A DNA stretch of 64,000 bases. Origin: a virus. Made by a program: the position numbers and the translations under genes. Shown here one piece after another: positions 42,301-53,419 of the stretch (within the stretch, counting starts at the first letter, position 1; every line of letters begins with the position of its first letter). The stretch spans positions 1-64,000 of IMG/VR virus record IMGVR_UViG_3300021091_003726; one strand, 5' to 3'. The notes beneath the pieces are model-generated. The model saw nothing but the letters and a program-made list of their open reading frames with translations. It was not told where the DNA came from and did not search any database.

Positions 42301-45089
42301 GTGTTAATTGCCCCATTATAAAATCCTCCGGCTTTTAAAACCGACTTAATATATTTTACATATTCTCCAGTTGTTCCAACTGTCCAAGAACTCGCCACGT
42401 TTCCGGTGTCTATATCCCAAGTGTAATCAAAATTTCTCCAAACAAGACTAGAAATCTCAAAAACAGAATCTTTTCCAGAAATAAGATTAATACATGGAAC
42501 ATCACTTTGTAATTGACCAGGAATTGTGCCTCCAGCGCTTACTACAGTTGGTTCTCCTTTTTGTATTATTTTATAATTTCTTACTACAGTTCCCACAGAT
42601 CTCTTTAACTGTAATTGTCCCTCTCCCTGATAGTGTATTCTTATATTTGAAGAATATGATCCACTAAAAACGAGCGGTTTATCTGTTGCTGTTTGATATG
42701 AATAAGCTGTTTGTAATTCAAATGGGTACGCAATAAAGTAGTTTGTTGGATCAATATTGTTATTAAGTATTTTTGAATCTGAACTTTTTAGACTAGGAAT
42801 TTCTTTCACAACATATGGGCCAAATCCATCTGGTATATTTATAATTGGGGATATGGTATCTGTATATGCGTGAACAAAATTAGTTGAAGATGGAATAAGG
42901 AACAAGCTATAAGAGCTCGCTATGTTTTCTTCTATCGAAGACGTCACTGATGTTGCGTTAGATATTAATACATCTGGATTTGTTATTTCGATATAGAATT
43001 TTACAGAACTTAAATCAATAAAAGAAATTTTATCTCTTTGGTAAGTTGGAAGCGTTTCCGTTAACGAACGCAAATAATATTCGCCAACATTCAATCCTGA
43101 CGGAAGAAGACTTCTTGCATATCTAGTTTCATTTGACTCAACAGTAACATTTACAAATAATTGTTCTTTTTCTTGCGTTAAAATTGCATCTTGATTCATG
43201 GCCCAAGATGAATTCCATTCTCCAACAAAATTAAATAAAGAAGATCTTGTATCTATCACCGTTGATGCATAAGCCCTTGAGTAAAGGGCGTATGAAACCG
43301 AATTATATAAAAGTTTAAATGGACCTTCAACTACTGCTGAAATTAAACTTGTATCATTTTCTTCAAAAACAGATTCTTCATTATTTAATTTTAAAACAGT
43401 AGATTTTGAGGCGATACTATAAACTGAATTACAATATTCCAAAAAAGAAAAAGAAGTAAATATTATATTTCCTTGTGCTACAGCGTCGCCAGCTGTTGGA
43501 AACTCAAAAAGTGCACCAACTGAAGAGCTTGAAGACGAGCTGATGCCTATATTTAAAAAGCTTTTAGAAGAATCAACTCCAGATATTGTTCTGTATGAAC
43601 CCTTTTTTAAACCAAAAATTCCATAGTCTTCGTTTTCAAATATACTGGAATCTATATTCCATCCACCATTTTTTGTTTCGTCAAGTATTTTTGAAGTTGT
43701 TACGTACTCATAGTATGTCGGCACAATTGTCGCATTAAATGCGTCTATCCTTATTTCTGGATGCAAGAACGGTTCTTCTGTGGGATATAGTGATCCGTCA
43801 ACTAATAGTGTTCCATTATGAATTTTTACATAATTATTAATTAATATATTTGCTTTTTCGGAAAGTTTTTTTGTTGGACAAAATGTAAGTATATCAAAAT
43901 CTTTTAATGAATCAATTGACTGAATATCAACCATCCAGTAATTTGCTTTAGTTTTATCTAAATTGTTTATAGCTTCGCTTGTTGGATTTTTAAATTCAAA
44001 TTTAGAAAAGTTAAATGGAGATTTTTGAAGTCTATAAAATACATATGGTTTAATAATTTCTAAGGATTGACTATCAAAAGAATCATATAAAACACCAACA
44101 TTTACTGTTTTTTGTTTTATACCAGTAGTTGTTTCTAAATCAGAAAAATAATCTATTAACTCCAGGTTAACTGATTGCTTTGATCTGGCTATTAGTCTCC
44201 AATTGAATACTTCATAAGTTCTATTATCTGCTATCGCTCTTTTAGGAACAAAAACTTGATATCCGGTTGAATTAATATTAACGTTAAATATATCTGAATA
44301 TTTTTTATTAAACTTTTTTATAGAAAATACTTTTTTATTATAATTATTATCTACAACAAAAGTTTCTTCTGGTATTGGCTTAAAATATTGAATGGCGTTA
44401 ATCGATTCTGAATACCTTAAGTATTGCGAAGTCGCTTTTCCGCTTGAATTGCACTCAATTTTATCGTAAATTAATTTAAGATTAATTGGATCAGAAGAAT
44501 CTAATCCTATAATTATTTTGTACGGTATTTCTGTGTCCTGATAATTATCTTCAGTTATAAATGGATCAAGTAATATTTTATATTTTTTTCTACCACTATT
44601 TATATCTATATGATCTTGATTTTGAGAATTTAAAACTTTAATATTAAGTGATGAATACAGAGATTGAGGTATGTATTCTGATAAACCATACGTGCTATAG
44701 TTTGTTGGAGCAGATATAAAAAATCTACTTACATAATAATAATGAAAAAATTCATCAGAATTTATTTCTGAAATATTTAACATTTCAGTTTGATAATCCT
44801 TAAGTAAAAAAGAATCACTTATTGATATGTCTTGGCTTGGAAATATTGTATTTCCTGTTTCATCTTCTAGAACGCCAAGCTCATTTGCGTAATAAGTTTT
44901 TACTCCTCTATCTAAAAAAATTTTATTTTCAGGTATAGAATTTGATAAGTCTATAACAGTTAAATTATTTTTAGGCGATAATTCTTCATTGACAAAATAG
45001 GCTATATTTGCTGCATCGGCGGGGACGGAAGAACCAACTTTTATTGCGTTTTCTTTTTCGCTAATTGTTATATTTTTAAATAGCTTCAT
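39312..45089 (-). CDS. Large tail protein with peptidoglycan-binding domain, 1,925 aa
   Basis: Mostly beta-rich with many Ser/Thr/Asn, as in fibres or adhesins. Near residue 920 a helical repeat appears (EYVKYIKSVLKAGGFYNGAIN then AAVTAFQNKMK), the peptidoglycan-binding type-1 fold, also present at the C-terminus of the endolysin. The domain would help the tail dock on the host cell wall. No CGG codon occurs in 1,925 codons. It is the largest complete reading frame in the window with no recoding. Confidence 0.6.
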   Translation of the reverse strand: MKLFKNITISEKENAIKVGSSVPADAANIAYFVNEELSPKNNLTVIDLSNSIPENKIFLDRGVKTYYANELGVLEDETGNTIFPSQDISISDSFLLKDYQTEMLNISEINSDEFFHYYYVSRFFISAPTNYSTYGLSEYIPQSLYSSLNIKVLNSQNQDHIDINSGRKKYKILLDPFITEDNYQDTEIPYKIIIGLDSSDPINLKLIYDKIECNSSGKATSQYLRYSESINAIQYFKPIPEETFVVDNNYNKKVFSIKKFNKKYSDIFNVNINSTGYQVFVPKRAIADNRTYEVFNWRLIARSKQSVNLELIDYFSDLETTTGIKQKTVNVGVLYDSFDSQSLEIIKPYVFYRLQKSPFNFSKFEFKNPTSEAINNLDKTKANYWMVDIQSIDSLKDFDILTFCPTKKLSEKANILINNYVKIHNGTLLVDGSLYPTEEPFLHPEIRIDAFNATIVPTYYEYVTTSKILDETKNGGWNIDSSIFENEDYGIFGLKKGSYRTISGVDSSKSFLNIGISSSSSSSVGALFEFPTAGDAVAQGNIIFTSFSFLEYCNSVYSIASKSTVLKLNNEESVFEENDTSLISAVVEGPFKLLYNSVSYALYSRAYASTVIDTRSSLFNFVGEWNSSWAMNQDAILTQEKEQLFVNVTVESNETRYARSLLPSGLNVGEYYLRSLTETLPTYQRDKISFIDLSSVKFYIEITNPDVLISNATSVTSSIEENIASSYSLFLIPSSTNFVHAYTDTISPIINIPDGFGPYVVKEIPSLKSSDSKILNNNIDPTNYFIAYPFELQTAYSYQTATDKPLVFSGSYSSNIRIHYQGEGQLQLKRSVGTVVRNYKIIQKGEPTVVSAGGTIPGQLQSDVPCINLISGKDSVFEISSLVWRNFDYTWDIDTGNVASSWTVGTTGEYVKYIKSVLKAGGFYNGAINTSYDSAASSAVTAFQNKMKTTNVRFDGIVDGKVDSQTKSLFVSAMSLGIINLATAKNLCNSNGVLKYYEAALSQSNINKINSGGKYRRISYSGGGLGTQVTRIQDVIFFTIPDGAETVKNVKINFGTLENWRNVTVVSYGFAPVNHAANNVSFTNTTNNSLYTGYTVNKKPDSSGNVVLSMHNQPIGNCKYGYIYFRTNDTVINQSKYGNAEGYQIKSIRCDIVGSATTTAPVYGDPEETEVPVSETYNAFPSLNKPEIEDIANYWIENNSNVYYDGTSLKSNQSGYLIYTVDTEKYYSWNGSSWSEVSFSENTEKNIRVDTKVITKIVDAHIQATTAEKFSALSALKNHTIKYDTNTIKTTTLTFNSLVYNYLNKSYTESLSSSIKLSTNNFTASSGVVFDFTKPLYVDLNGSNSASITSLVSETGSDVSSPSSVLSINYLETNPSSGNATRLTIETSATYYSGSNVISTPLTYVNQYLMKNLNNVIVPKKESITTLDGTLLLCNEFGKPIGIPTGSEISSYFGSTATEQEKDARLGFVYVKNRISEQDGFIYGFYDFAQKEFLGDTVSYVDMIARGINNIFLAVSAYDSDGNTQNIIDYIGPKVSTTFIPTNVPIKKICPVYSVKYDSGTAIKIGNMDSYVDKKQAWPLIITSGSFTKSINIASISIHLVGEDWKSDYANQNLIATYDTTLAKGINWSNIFGRGYYDVKNEKPILVSDKQIKLRQTPLLVWPEPTNYKNSVAPLFKPQIEIYIKETSSSEWEKLSFSEVRDYNCNSGLIEFNNRVIPSDENLIKVNYVIKNFDLMIYQSNGEAVPLNPFLNSKNIKFNKPLYIYILPTKINKLSTNSSNTAEYIPLQEYVPSYPYNFTYDSQIFNQYSPKHDPFALPIGIIYFTNNPNKKQTEIYDTRLRGGGVAAEYQFVEIDSKIDNLLSNWDVYPIHGCSYPRGGFVVLRIPDEVKNNFENIEEIYDIIRRNLTAGVSFQIQNLDGEIWEI

Positions 45090-48000
45090 TTAGCTATCCT
45101 CGTAATCTGAATTTAAGTCTTGATATTCTGAAATAATATTTGGTGTTGATCCGAAAAAGCCCATCTGATATTGATCATATCTGCTAATTGGAAACCATCT
45201 TGGTGGATACCAATTAACAGTTGAGGCTGATTGATTATCAAATTCCATATTATAATGCTGATAAGTAAAACCTGGACTATCTATAATCTCTGAACCAGAA
45301 CTAGGTATAGCCGTATACGATCCCGGAAGAGGAACTAGTTCATTTGAATAATGTAAATTGTCGTAATTTTCATACCAATAAACTATGTCACCATATATAG
45401 TAACGGGTGTTAATGATGGAGTAGAAGCTAATTCTGTTTCCATGGAAACAAACCAATAACCAGGTTTTGTTCTATCTTGAGCATAAAATGGTCCAATATT
45501 AAAATTACCATATTCGTCAGCATATACTATGCCCGCAGTTCCATATCTGCCTGGAGTACTTTGACTGACAGAGTAATCGACTTCTTCCAGAGAAGAATAA
45601 GCTGTTCTTGCTTTTTTCCAATAAATTACCGGAGTACTTGATGGGGGAACATTGCCCTGTCTTATGTATCCCTTAATATATATGTCTCCAAGCCCATCAG
45701 CTTTAATATTCATTTTATCTGGAGCTGCTTTGAAATTATATGTATGAATATTGCTAATAGCAAGATCAATTAAATATGAATCTTCAAATGTACCAGCACT
45801 ACTATTTCCGTGGGCATGGGGTGCCGGATAAGAAATGCCAGAAATGTGTACTTCTATTTGAGTTTTTTCTGCTGGTGTAGGACCAGAGTACTTAAAACTT
45901 GTAGTAGCAAAACCGTTTTGATTAGTTGTTACATATTCGTTTTCTGCTGTTATTTCATCGCCATAAATTCTAAATGTTTGATATGGTTTTGGATTTTTAT
46001 TTATATCATAAGAGACAATAGAAATATATATAATGTCATCTGATGTATCAAATATCTTTTGTGGCGATATCCAAACACCAGCTGTATCAAAGTCGTAATC
46101 ATAATCAGATACAAAAACAAATCCTTCGTCTATCGGGTTGCTTAAAGAATTTAAGTAAAGACCAGAAGGAGTACTGGTTTTATATTTTGAACCTTCATAT
46201 GTTATGCTGTATAACGATGTCAATTGTGGTGTTGATGAAAAATATATTTTACCAAAATAATCATCTAAATTAGAATCATAATAATTTTTATCAATGTAAA
46301 AAGAATTGTTAACCGTATAAGTAACTAAATACTCTCTGCCGGGTATTATTCTACTTTCATAAGTTTCATTATTTAATATATAAAATTCATTATTGTTTAA
46401 AGAATATATTTGATTTCCACTTTGAATAAAATCAGGATTAAATATATAATATTCTGTTTCATCGTTTTCATCTATTATATAATTGCCAGCTTGATCTACT
46501 GAAGTCCATATATAAAATTCTGGATTTAAACTAGATTGAACTAACACATTTCCAGTATAAGTATCTTGAAGTGTGATGTTAGAAATATTTGGGTATGCTA
46601 AATATAATGCAGCGTTGTCGGATCCGATAACCGTTTCTTCATTATAAAATGTTAAATTTCCAGGAGTAGATGCGTCGGCGAATAGCAATTCATCGTATTG
46701 TACCGTTGCTTCGTTATTATATACATTAATTATGACTGGAGCACCTTGTCTTGGTGTGTCTGTTAATTGCAATTCAAAAAATTGTCCAGTGTAAGCTTCT
46801 ATAATTGGAGCTGAATATATATAATATTCATTATCGGGCAGGTCTAGCCATCCGACATTTACATCTGGTTGTTTTGTATCTAAAAGACTTATGTTTTTAT
46901 TATCATAATAATCTGCATAGTGTGCATTTACTGTTATTTCACCATATTCATATACCTGAGTATTTGGATTATATATTTCTTCTATAAAATTAACAGCGGA
47001 ATCTGGAGCAAAACCACTTGAACTAACTTGTTTATTGGGTATAGAAAGAATAACATCTTCACTCGTGCTAACGGCATCTATTGAAGTTATTATATAATTT
47101 TCGTTATCTTCTTGGCTCAAACCAAAAGATTGTCTAGATAAACTACATCTTGTAACAAATGAATCAATCTGACTAGAATATATTGATCTACCAGAATCTT
47201 CTATTGTTTCTGTATCTTTGTATGCGTTTCCATATTTGTCTAAATACCCATAAATCATCGGCGTGCTTGAAAGGGGTTCGTTTAGCTGCGACCAAACTGG
47301 AGATTTAAACGGATAATATGGAGTTGAAGATGTACCAGTAGTAATTATAAATGTTTCTGAACCAGTATCATAATTAACAGTCGCTGCCTCAAAATAACCT
47401 GAAGAGACTGCGGAATAAGTATTCTCTTCTGGATAATTAAATTTTTCATTATAAATATTTAGTATAATGTTCGGCGATGCTGGAATAAAATATTCCACAT
47501 CATCAATATGATTATGTGATATTCCGCCATGTTCTGGGTCTTTTAATTCAAGAGTTTGAATTGTATTGTATAACGGTTCTGGATTTATTTTTTTACTACT
47601 AAAATAAATATTTTGTGGAGTTGAACCAATTGGAAAAATTAAAGGTGCTTTTATTTCATCCTTTGTTATCAACGCGTCATCTAGTATGGATGAATCATTG
47701 AATGAATTAACAACCATCCTTCCTTCTATCGTATCAGTTGTTCCTGTAATATTTTTTGTTCCATATACTGTAGATCCTATTTTAAAATTTGAATTTACAT
47801 AGTTTATATTTGGAGTTGAAAGAGAAATATATGAACTAGGATCTGGATTAACCCAGTATCCTCTTCCATCTTCATTAAATGCAATTCTATACCCCGCATA
47901 CGAATTTGTAACATAAGAATGTGTTGATTCATCCCATTTTGATTTTGCAACTATTCTAATTTCTGAAGCTTTATAAATATCAATTGAATTAGTATTAGGT

Positions 48001-49932
48001 GTAGCCTGAGTATTTACATATGAATAATCATAAGTTTTTTCTTTGAAAGAAAGATTTTCATTTGTTAATCCATCTGAATTTACAACTTGTATTAAGTTAT
48101 ACTCTGGGCTAGCGTCGCTTGACTGTAAATAATAGTTCTTGACAAAAAAATCATCTCTATCAAGATACGACATATTTGTATAAAATACAGACGGAGTTGC
48201 ATATTGATTATGGGCCGGCATGTGTATTTCGTAAACCACAGAAACACCAGCATTATACGGTGTTGCCGAGTTTGGATTACTTACATCTGGATTGGGAACA
48301 GGTCCCAATATGTAATCCGCATAATATTTAAAATCTATTTCTATTGGATTATAGTGATCCTTATACGAGGAAATCATAAATCCATCTGCTTTAAAATATC
48401 CCTCAAAAGACAGTGTCGCAGAACTATCAGATGTTATTAAAAGTTTACCATCTTCAAAATCACCAAATCCAGGTTGAAAATATTCTCCCAATGGCGTAGC
48501 GGTGTCATAAACAAATGGGATATGAGACATCCCTTCTCCAGATAGTCCCGCGTAATCCCATATTGCCTCATCCCAATTGGCATACCCCATGTTTGATGGA
48601 TATTTTTCGTTTATATATCTAACAAAAGAATAAAAATCTTTTGATGGGTTTCCATCAAAGGAAACATACGGAGCTGAAGATTCAATATCAGTAATCTCTA
48701 ATATTTCCGGTGTAGCTCCAAAATAATCAGAACTTGGAGTAGATCCATAGGCCCTCCAAATATCTAATTCTCTTCTCAGTGTTAACTTTAATCCGTTTAA
48801 ATCTACTGAAGTAGGATTTTTATATACGTCTAATATTCTCTTTTTGTAATTAGAATTATTTTCTAAATACAGTCTTTTTAACGCAACCCTTGATCCAAAC
48901 TCATCAAATATATTAAAGTAAAGCATGGCGTCTTGATCATAAGTTTTACCGTCTATTGATAAATTATTAAATTTTTTAAGAGTTATTATTTGATTATCTA
49001 CAAAATTATGATAATAAACATAATCTGTTTTTCTTGATTCATAAAAATTTTCTAAGGAGCTGGATTTTGCAAGTTGTATTCCGTCACCAGAAACAGAAAT
49101 AGCGGAAGATGGCACAGAATAAGATACATAAACCCAATCTATAACATCTTCATCTGCGGTTGATATAAAAGAATTTATGTCTTGTAGGTTTAATTCTGAC
49201 TCAAAATCATCTAAATATTCTCCAACTAAAGATGAAATAAATTTTCCACCAACAGATTGTGGAATTCTTAAAGAAGGTGTGGCTGCTTCTATTGAGTCTT
49301 CATAAAGTGCTGTCCATGTTGGAAATTTAGAAAGTATACTTCTAGCTGAATCTGATATAACAGGAGTTTCTACATCGTGTATTAATACATTTATAAAAAG
49401 TAATAAACCAAGAGCTGTTACATCTTCTACTTCAGAAAAGATTTCTAATTGTATTTTTACATATTTTTTTGAATTAAATAAAAAAATAGAAGAAGAATCT
49501 ATTGTTATTTCCGACTTCATCCATGGACCAGACTCATTGTCTGATTCATATATTTGAAAATTAAATGTTGGTGTTTCGCTTCCGTACAAGATTTGTGAAA
49601 GCGTGTTTATAAGAAACGATATCAATCCTTGAGCTTGTATCTATAAATCTTATAATATCAGGAGAAGCGGATTCGTAAACTACTTCACCATAGTTTGTTA
49701 CATAAACTGCATTTGGATCATATGATTCTAAAGCTGAACCAGAGGTAGATGGCGAAGATAATTCTGTTCCAACAAAAGTGTAATCACCTATTAAATTTAA
49801 TCCAGTAGAAGATCTTTTATATGAATAATTTTTATAAAATTTATTGTTGTACAAATAAATAGGATCAGTAGTCCAAATATTACCAACCTTGTTGAAATCT
49901 CCACTACGAAGACCCAAAAGATAATTTTTCAT
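45090..49932 (-). CDS. Large tail protein, 1,613 aa, with a +1 shift at CGG
   Basis: A 116-codon start (49932-49585) is followed by a zero-frame CGG after GTA. Skipping its C continues GSETPTFNFQIYES and reads on for 1,497 residues to 45090. Without the shift, the N-terminal frame stops eight codons later (TAA 49563-49561). The body is beta-rich with many Ser/Tyr/Asn repeats and a FLINTLSQ-like stretch in the alternative frame that has no other support. Role: tail fibre or adhesin by size and position. The two parts share composition and style, so the fusion is likely one gene. Confidence 0.7.
49582..49584 (-). other. +1 recoding site 6 (GTA CGG A) in large tail protein
   Basis: The zero-frame CGG follows GTA. 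Skipping the C reads GGA (Gly) and continues SETPTFNFQ. The alternative start at 49625 overlaps the N-terminal frame by 65 bases, so independent initiation is less likely than a shift. Confidence 0.75.
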
Positions 49933-49948
49933 TACTGATCCTCTTTAA

Positions 49949-51205
49949 TTAATCTAGCCAAATAGAATACTCAGAAGTAATACCATTTTCTGGATGTATG
50001 TACATAAGGTGTTGACACGGTCTGCTCATGGAAGAAAAAAACTCTTGAGCGTATGTATTGTTGCTTTCTGGAGAACCAGAAATTCTCAATAAAGTGCTAC
50101 CAATAGTCATTTTAAATTGCTGATGATAATGACCCATAAATACATCATCAAAATGCTCTGGAATGGCTCCGTCTTTCCAGCCCATTACTTTTTTATAGTA
50201 ACCATAATAGGACGTTGGTGCAGGTAATTGATCGCCATGAATTAATAGTGAGTTATAGTTTCCTACGGTATCTACCGCGTACCAATTTCTTTCTCCTTTA
50301 CCATCGGGAATGTTAAAAGTAATTCTGTCTTCATTTGAAAACATTAGTTCTACAATTTTATAAAGAAGTCGATCCATATTTGTTTCTGGATCATGCTGTT
50401 TTTTCATTCTACCGCCGACCGCTCCATGATTCCCTATTACACCAATTACGTGCACGTGTTCAAAATTTTCTAAGGCTGTAGTCAAAAATGCATTTAAAAT
50501 TCTTGGTCCATTAATTCCAACCTGCCTATATAAACCGGAATCTATAAGATGGCTTTGACCAGGAAAAATTTCTTCTCCCTCTACTATATCCCCCAAAAGC
50601 CAAACATGTAGATCATTTACATTGTGATCCATTCTTTGGATTTCAGTAATTTCCAACAACTTATTTGTATATTCTTCAATTCTAGTTTCTAAAACTGAAG
50701 AATTATATGTTGGTGTTACCTTTCCCAGCTGCCAATCGGAAAATACTGCAACCGCGGTTTCTGGTAGTTTATCTTTAATTTTTTTAAAAGAAGGAGCTTT
50801 TATTTTTGGAAATTCCAAACTAGAAAAAGCGTCGTACGCTGCTGCGTAAGCGGCCTTTACGACTTCATCTTGAACATTTTTTAATGTCTCAACTCTTTTG
50901 GCAAGTTTTTTATTTTCTGATCTTAAAAATTCATTTCTTGAATCAGATATTGCCGATGCTTGATCGTCCGACTCGTATTCATCATCATACGATGATGGAT
51001 CTTCTACCGTAATAACAGAAGATTGAGTATACATTGAATCTTTATCGTTGATAAAATCAGTAATTTCATCATCACCTATTTCAACCACATGCAATGAATC
51101 ACCGAGTAAGTCACCATTTCCAACACCTTCAAAAACAATACTTTTTGCTTGCCCAATATTTGGAGCGCGAACTATATACTTATTTGTTATAACAAAATTT
51201 TTCAT
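49949..51205 (-). CDS. Calcineurin-like metallophosphoesterase with N-terminal small domain, 418 aa
   Basis: The N-terminal 30 residues (NFVITNKYIVRAP...A..I) match the stand-alone 64-residue protein at 22181-22375. Then a long charged linker and coiled coil (residues 60-130), followed by the phosphoesterase fold: VFSDWQLG, LLGDIVEGE, GVIGNHGAVG, IHGDQLP and MGHYHQQF. These are the five metal motifs (D.H, GD, GNH, H, GH.H). Its position in the tail block is unusual; it may act on nucleic acid or on a virion ligand. Confidence 0.75.
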   Translation of the reverse strand: MKNFVITNKYIVRAPNIGQAKSIVFEGVGNGDLLGDSLHVVEIGDDEITDFINDKDSMYTQSSVITVEDPSSYDDEYESDDQASAISDSRNEFLRSENKKLAKRVETLKNVQDEVVKAAYAAAYDAFSSLEFPKIKAPSFKKIKDKLPETAVAVFSDWQLGKVTPTYNSSVLETRIEEYTNKLLEITEIQRMDHNVNDLHVWLLGDIVEGEEIFPGQSHLIDSGLYRQVGINGPRILNAFLTTALENFEHVHVIGVIGNHGAVGGRMKKQHDPETNMDRLLYKIVELMFSNEDRITFNIPDGKGERNWYAVDTVGNYNSLLIHGDQLPAPTSYYGYYKKVMGWKDGAIPEHFDDVFMGHYHQQFKMTIGSTLLRISGSPESNNTYAQEFFSSMSRPCQHLMYIHPENGITSEYSIWLD

Positions 51206-51232
51206 ATATCAAAGACCTGTAACTTTTTTATG

Positions 51233-52402
51233 TTAATAATTTGATTGACCCATTATAACAGATAAAACACTAACGCTTCCAGCGCCAGGATAAACTTTAT
51301 CGCTAGACGGAGTAAAATCTTTTATGGATATAGATTCACCATTCGCACTTAAGGAATTGATTGTAACATACCTAATAAAGTCTGAAGAAAGTCTTACTTG
51401 TCTTTCTATTTCTCCAACAGAAACAGTGTCTCCTATTGTAAGTGAATTTAAATATCTTTTTACAAAGAGCGCCGCTTGATTTTTTATTCCAGCTTCTATT
51501 GTACTGTTTGCTGCGGATGCTACCGTAATGCTCAATTGAACGTCTATTGGTATTTGTTCTGCTATTCTAATGTTAAATCTTACACCAGCTGGTTTAACAG
51601 ATGCTATGGATGATAATATTGTGTCTGGCATTCTTTTAATTCCAGACAATGATTCTGGAACAACAATTATGTCACAAGATCCTACTCCATAAGAACCTTC
51701 TCGTATTCTTACATCTCTTACACCCTTAACGGAAAGAGCGGCAAATCGTATTGATTCTGTTGTACCTGCAGCTCTGGTTTTAATTGATGAAATTATTCTT
51801 CTTCTAAAATTATCATCTGATTCAGAGTTAACTGCCGAATATATTTCTTTTGTATTTATACAGTTGGCAACGACTCCTGGTGGCGCAATGAAGTTGTGTT
51901 GAGTTATAGAGCCTATTGTGGCTACATATGTGTTGTCATCGAAATCTGGGACAGCCAAACCATATGCCCTAGTTGTACCAGCAACTATCGTAATGTCACC
52001 ATTTAATTTAAATCTATACTGTCTTATTGCGTAGCTCTCTACGTCAGTATAAAGATATGTTCCACCAGGAATTATTATATTTTGGCTATATGGATTTTGT
52101 ATAAAAAATTCTATATTAAAAGATTGTCTTTCAAGCGCTGCTGCATCGGATATTTGTTTTCTTGAAACGCCATACAGTTCGCCAATTAAATCAAGATTTC
52201 TTCCATTTGCGGTAGAAAGAGCACCCTGTCTAATTGTAAAGTTTAAAGATGAATATAAATCTGCTATTTCTGTACTAAAAGCTTCAGCAAAAGCCCTGGC
52301 AATAGAACCTGGATAGGCAGCTGATATCCCCGCATTTCGCTCCATTGAATTCAGCACATTAACTAAAATGTCTGATTTTTCTTTTTCTCCATATATAGGC
52401 AT
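51233..52402 (-). CDS. Baseplate J-like protein
   Basis: A 389-residue wedge protein. The middle (NSESDDNFRRRIISSIKTRAAG, then RFAALSVKGVRDVRI) is the baseplate J (gp47-like) core. It builds the wedge of a contractile tail baseplate. With the gp25-like protein next to it, it identifies a myovirus-type tail. No CGG codon found. Confidence 0.85.
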   Translation of the reverse strand: MPIYGEKEKSDILVNVLNSMERNAGISAAYPGSIARAFAEAFSTEIADLYSSLNFTIRQGALSTANGRNLDLIGELYGVSRKQISDAAALERQSFNIEFFIQNPYSQNIIIPGGTYLYTDVESYAIRQYRFKLNGDITIVAGTTRAYGLAVPDFDDNTYVATIGSITQHNFIAPPGVVANCINTKEIYSAVNSESDDNFRRRIISSIKTRAAGTTESIRFAALSVKGVRDVRIREGSYGVGSCDIIVVPESLSGIKRMPDTILSSIASVKPAGVRFNIRIAEQIPIDVQLSITVASAANSTIEAGIKNQAALFVKRYLNSLTIGDTVSVGEIERQVRLSSDFIRYVTINSLSANGESISIKDFTPSSDKVYPGAGSVSVLSVIMGQSNY

Positions 52403-52783
52403 TTAGGCTCCCAGGCTTTGAGTTACTGAAAGAACTATTGGGTCTGTTTTATCTGTTATCATATGAACATCAAATCTAATTGAGTCTGGACCGGTTGGAA
52501 TTGCATCTATAACCATACTTCTTCCCCTAAAAACATCCTCTTTTTCTAGGGCAGCCCTTATTAATCGCTTTCCCATTTCTCCAGTTTCTTTTGATTGTGG
52601 CATACCATATAGTACAGACAAATCAGTTCCCAAAGAAGGATAGATATAAAAATCTCCCGGTTCAGTCATAAGCCTTAAGTAAACCTGCTGTATGTCGTCT
52701 TGGGCGGAAGACGTTGTAATGGCTATATCTTTATTTCCATTAATTAATATATCACCAGTCATTGTAAAGTATAAATCAGACAT
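52403..52783 (-). CDS. gp25-like baseplate wedge protein
   Basis: 126 residues. ILINGNKDIAITTSSAQDDIQQVYLRLMTEPGDFYIYPS and a helix with ALEKEDVF match the gp25/W-like wedge family. One base separates it from the J-like gene, as usual in myovirus baseplate operons. Confidence 0.8.
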   Translation of the reverse strand: MSDLYFTMTGDILINGNKDIAITTSSAQDDIQQVYLRLMTEPGDFYIYPSLGTDLSVLYGMPQSKETGEMGKRLIRAALEKEDVFRGRSMVIDAIPTGPDSIRFDVHMITDKTDPIVLSVTQSLGA

Positions 52784-53414
52784 TCTTTATTTCATCCGCC
52801 TTGCTCTTTGCTTGCGCAAATGTATAACCTTCTTTAATTAAACCAACCATATATTCTATATAATCGGGAGTATGTTCAGCTAATATGTTCTGCACTAATA
52901 AGATTTGATCTTCGGATAAACCTTCTGTGGAAATTAAAGAGCTATAATTCTGAGTGATTTCTGGTTCTTTTGACGCAAAACCATAATCACTTTCTATAGT
53001 AATGGTTTTTTGTTTTTCTGATTCTTCTATATTTTTAAGTTTAGCCAAATAATGATACGCATCGTTTTGGGCATTGTGTATTGATCTGTGATCAATTTGG
53101 ACTAATGTTGGCTGAGAATAATCAATAGCTGAATAATTAAAATTAAAATTATTCCATCTTAATCCGTTTTCAGAACAAAAAAATCTAATTTTATCTGCAA
53201 ATAAAGATATGCTCTTATTAGCTCCACTTATAACTATGCCCACACCCGGAGCCGCAAAAATTTCTATATCACCATCATCATTTAATCTAATAAATGAACT
53301 ATTATCTGGATGGTTTAAGCCAACTTCTCTTTTTGAAAATTCATTTCTTCTCTTTAATTCATCAGATATAGGAAAATTTTTTTCTGGTTCTATATCACTT
53401 GGATAACTGGTCAT
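52776..53414 (-). CDS. Baseplate/spike-associated protein, 212 aa
   Basis: A beta-rich middle (IRLNDDGDIEIFAAPGVGI, then ISLFADKIRFFCSE) resembles a short spike-like beta helix; the ends are helical. Overlaps the gp25-like start by eight bases. Possibly a spike or connecting piece between the OB-fold protein and the wedge. No enzyme motif. Confidence 0.5.
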   Translation of the reverse strand: MTSYPSDIEPEKNFPISDELKRRNEFSKREVGLNHPDNSSFIRLNDDGDIEIFAAPGVGIVISGANKSISLFADKIRFFCSENGLRWNNFNFNYSAIDYSQPTLVQIDHRSIHNAQNDAYHYLAKLKNIEESEKQKTITIESDYGFASKEPEITQNYSSLISTEGLSEDQILLVQNILAEHTPDYIEYMVGLIKEGYTFAQAKSKADEIKNV

Positions 53415-53419
53415 AATTA

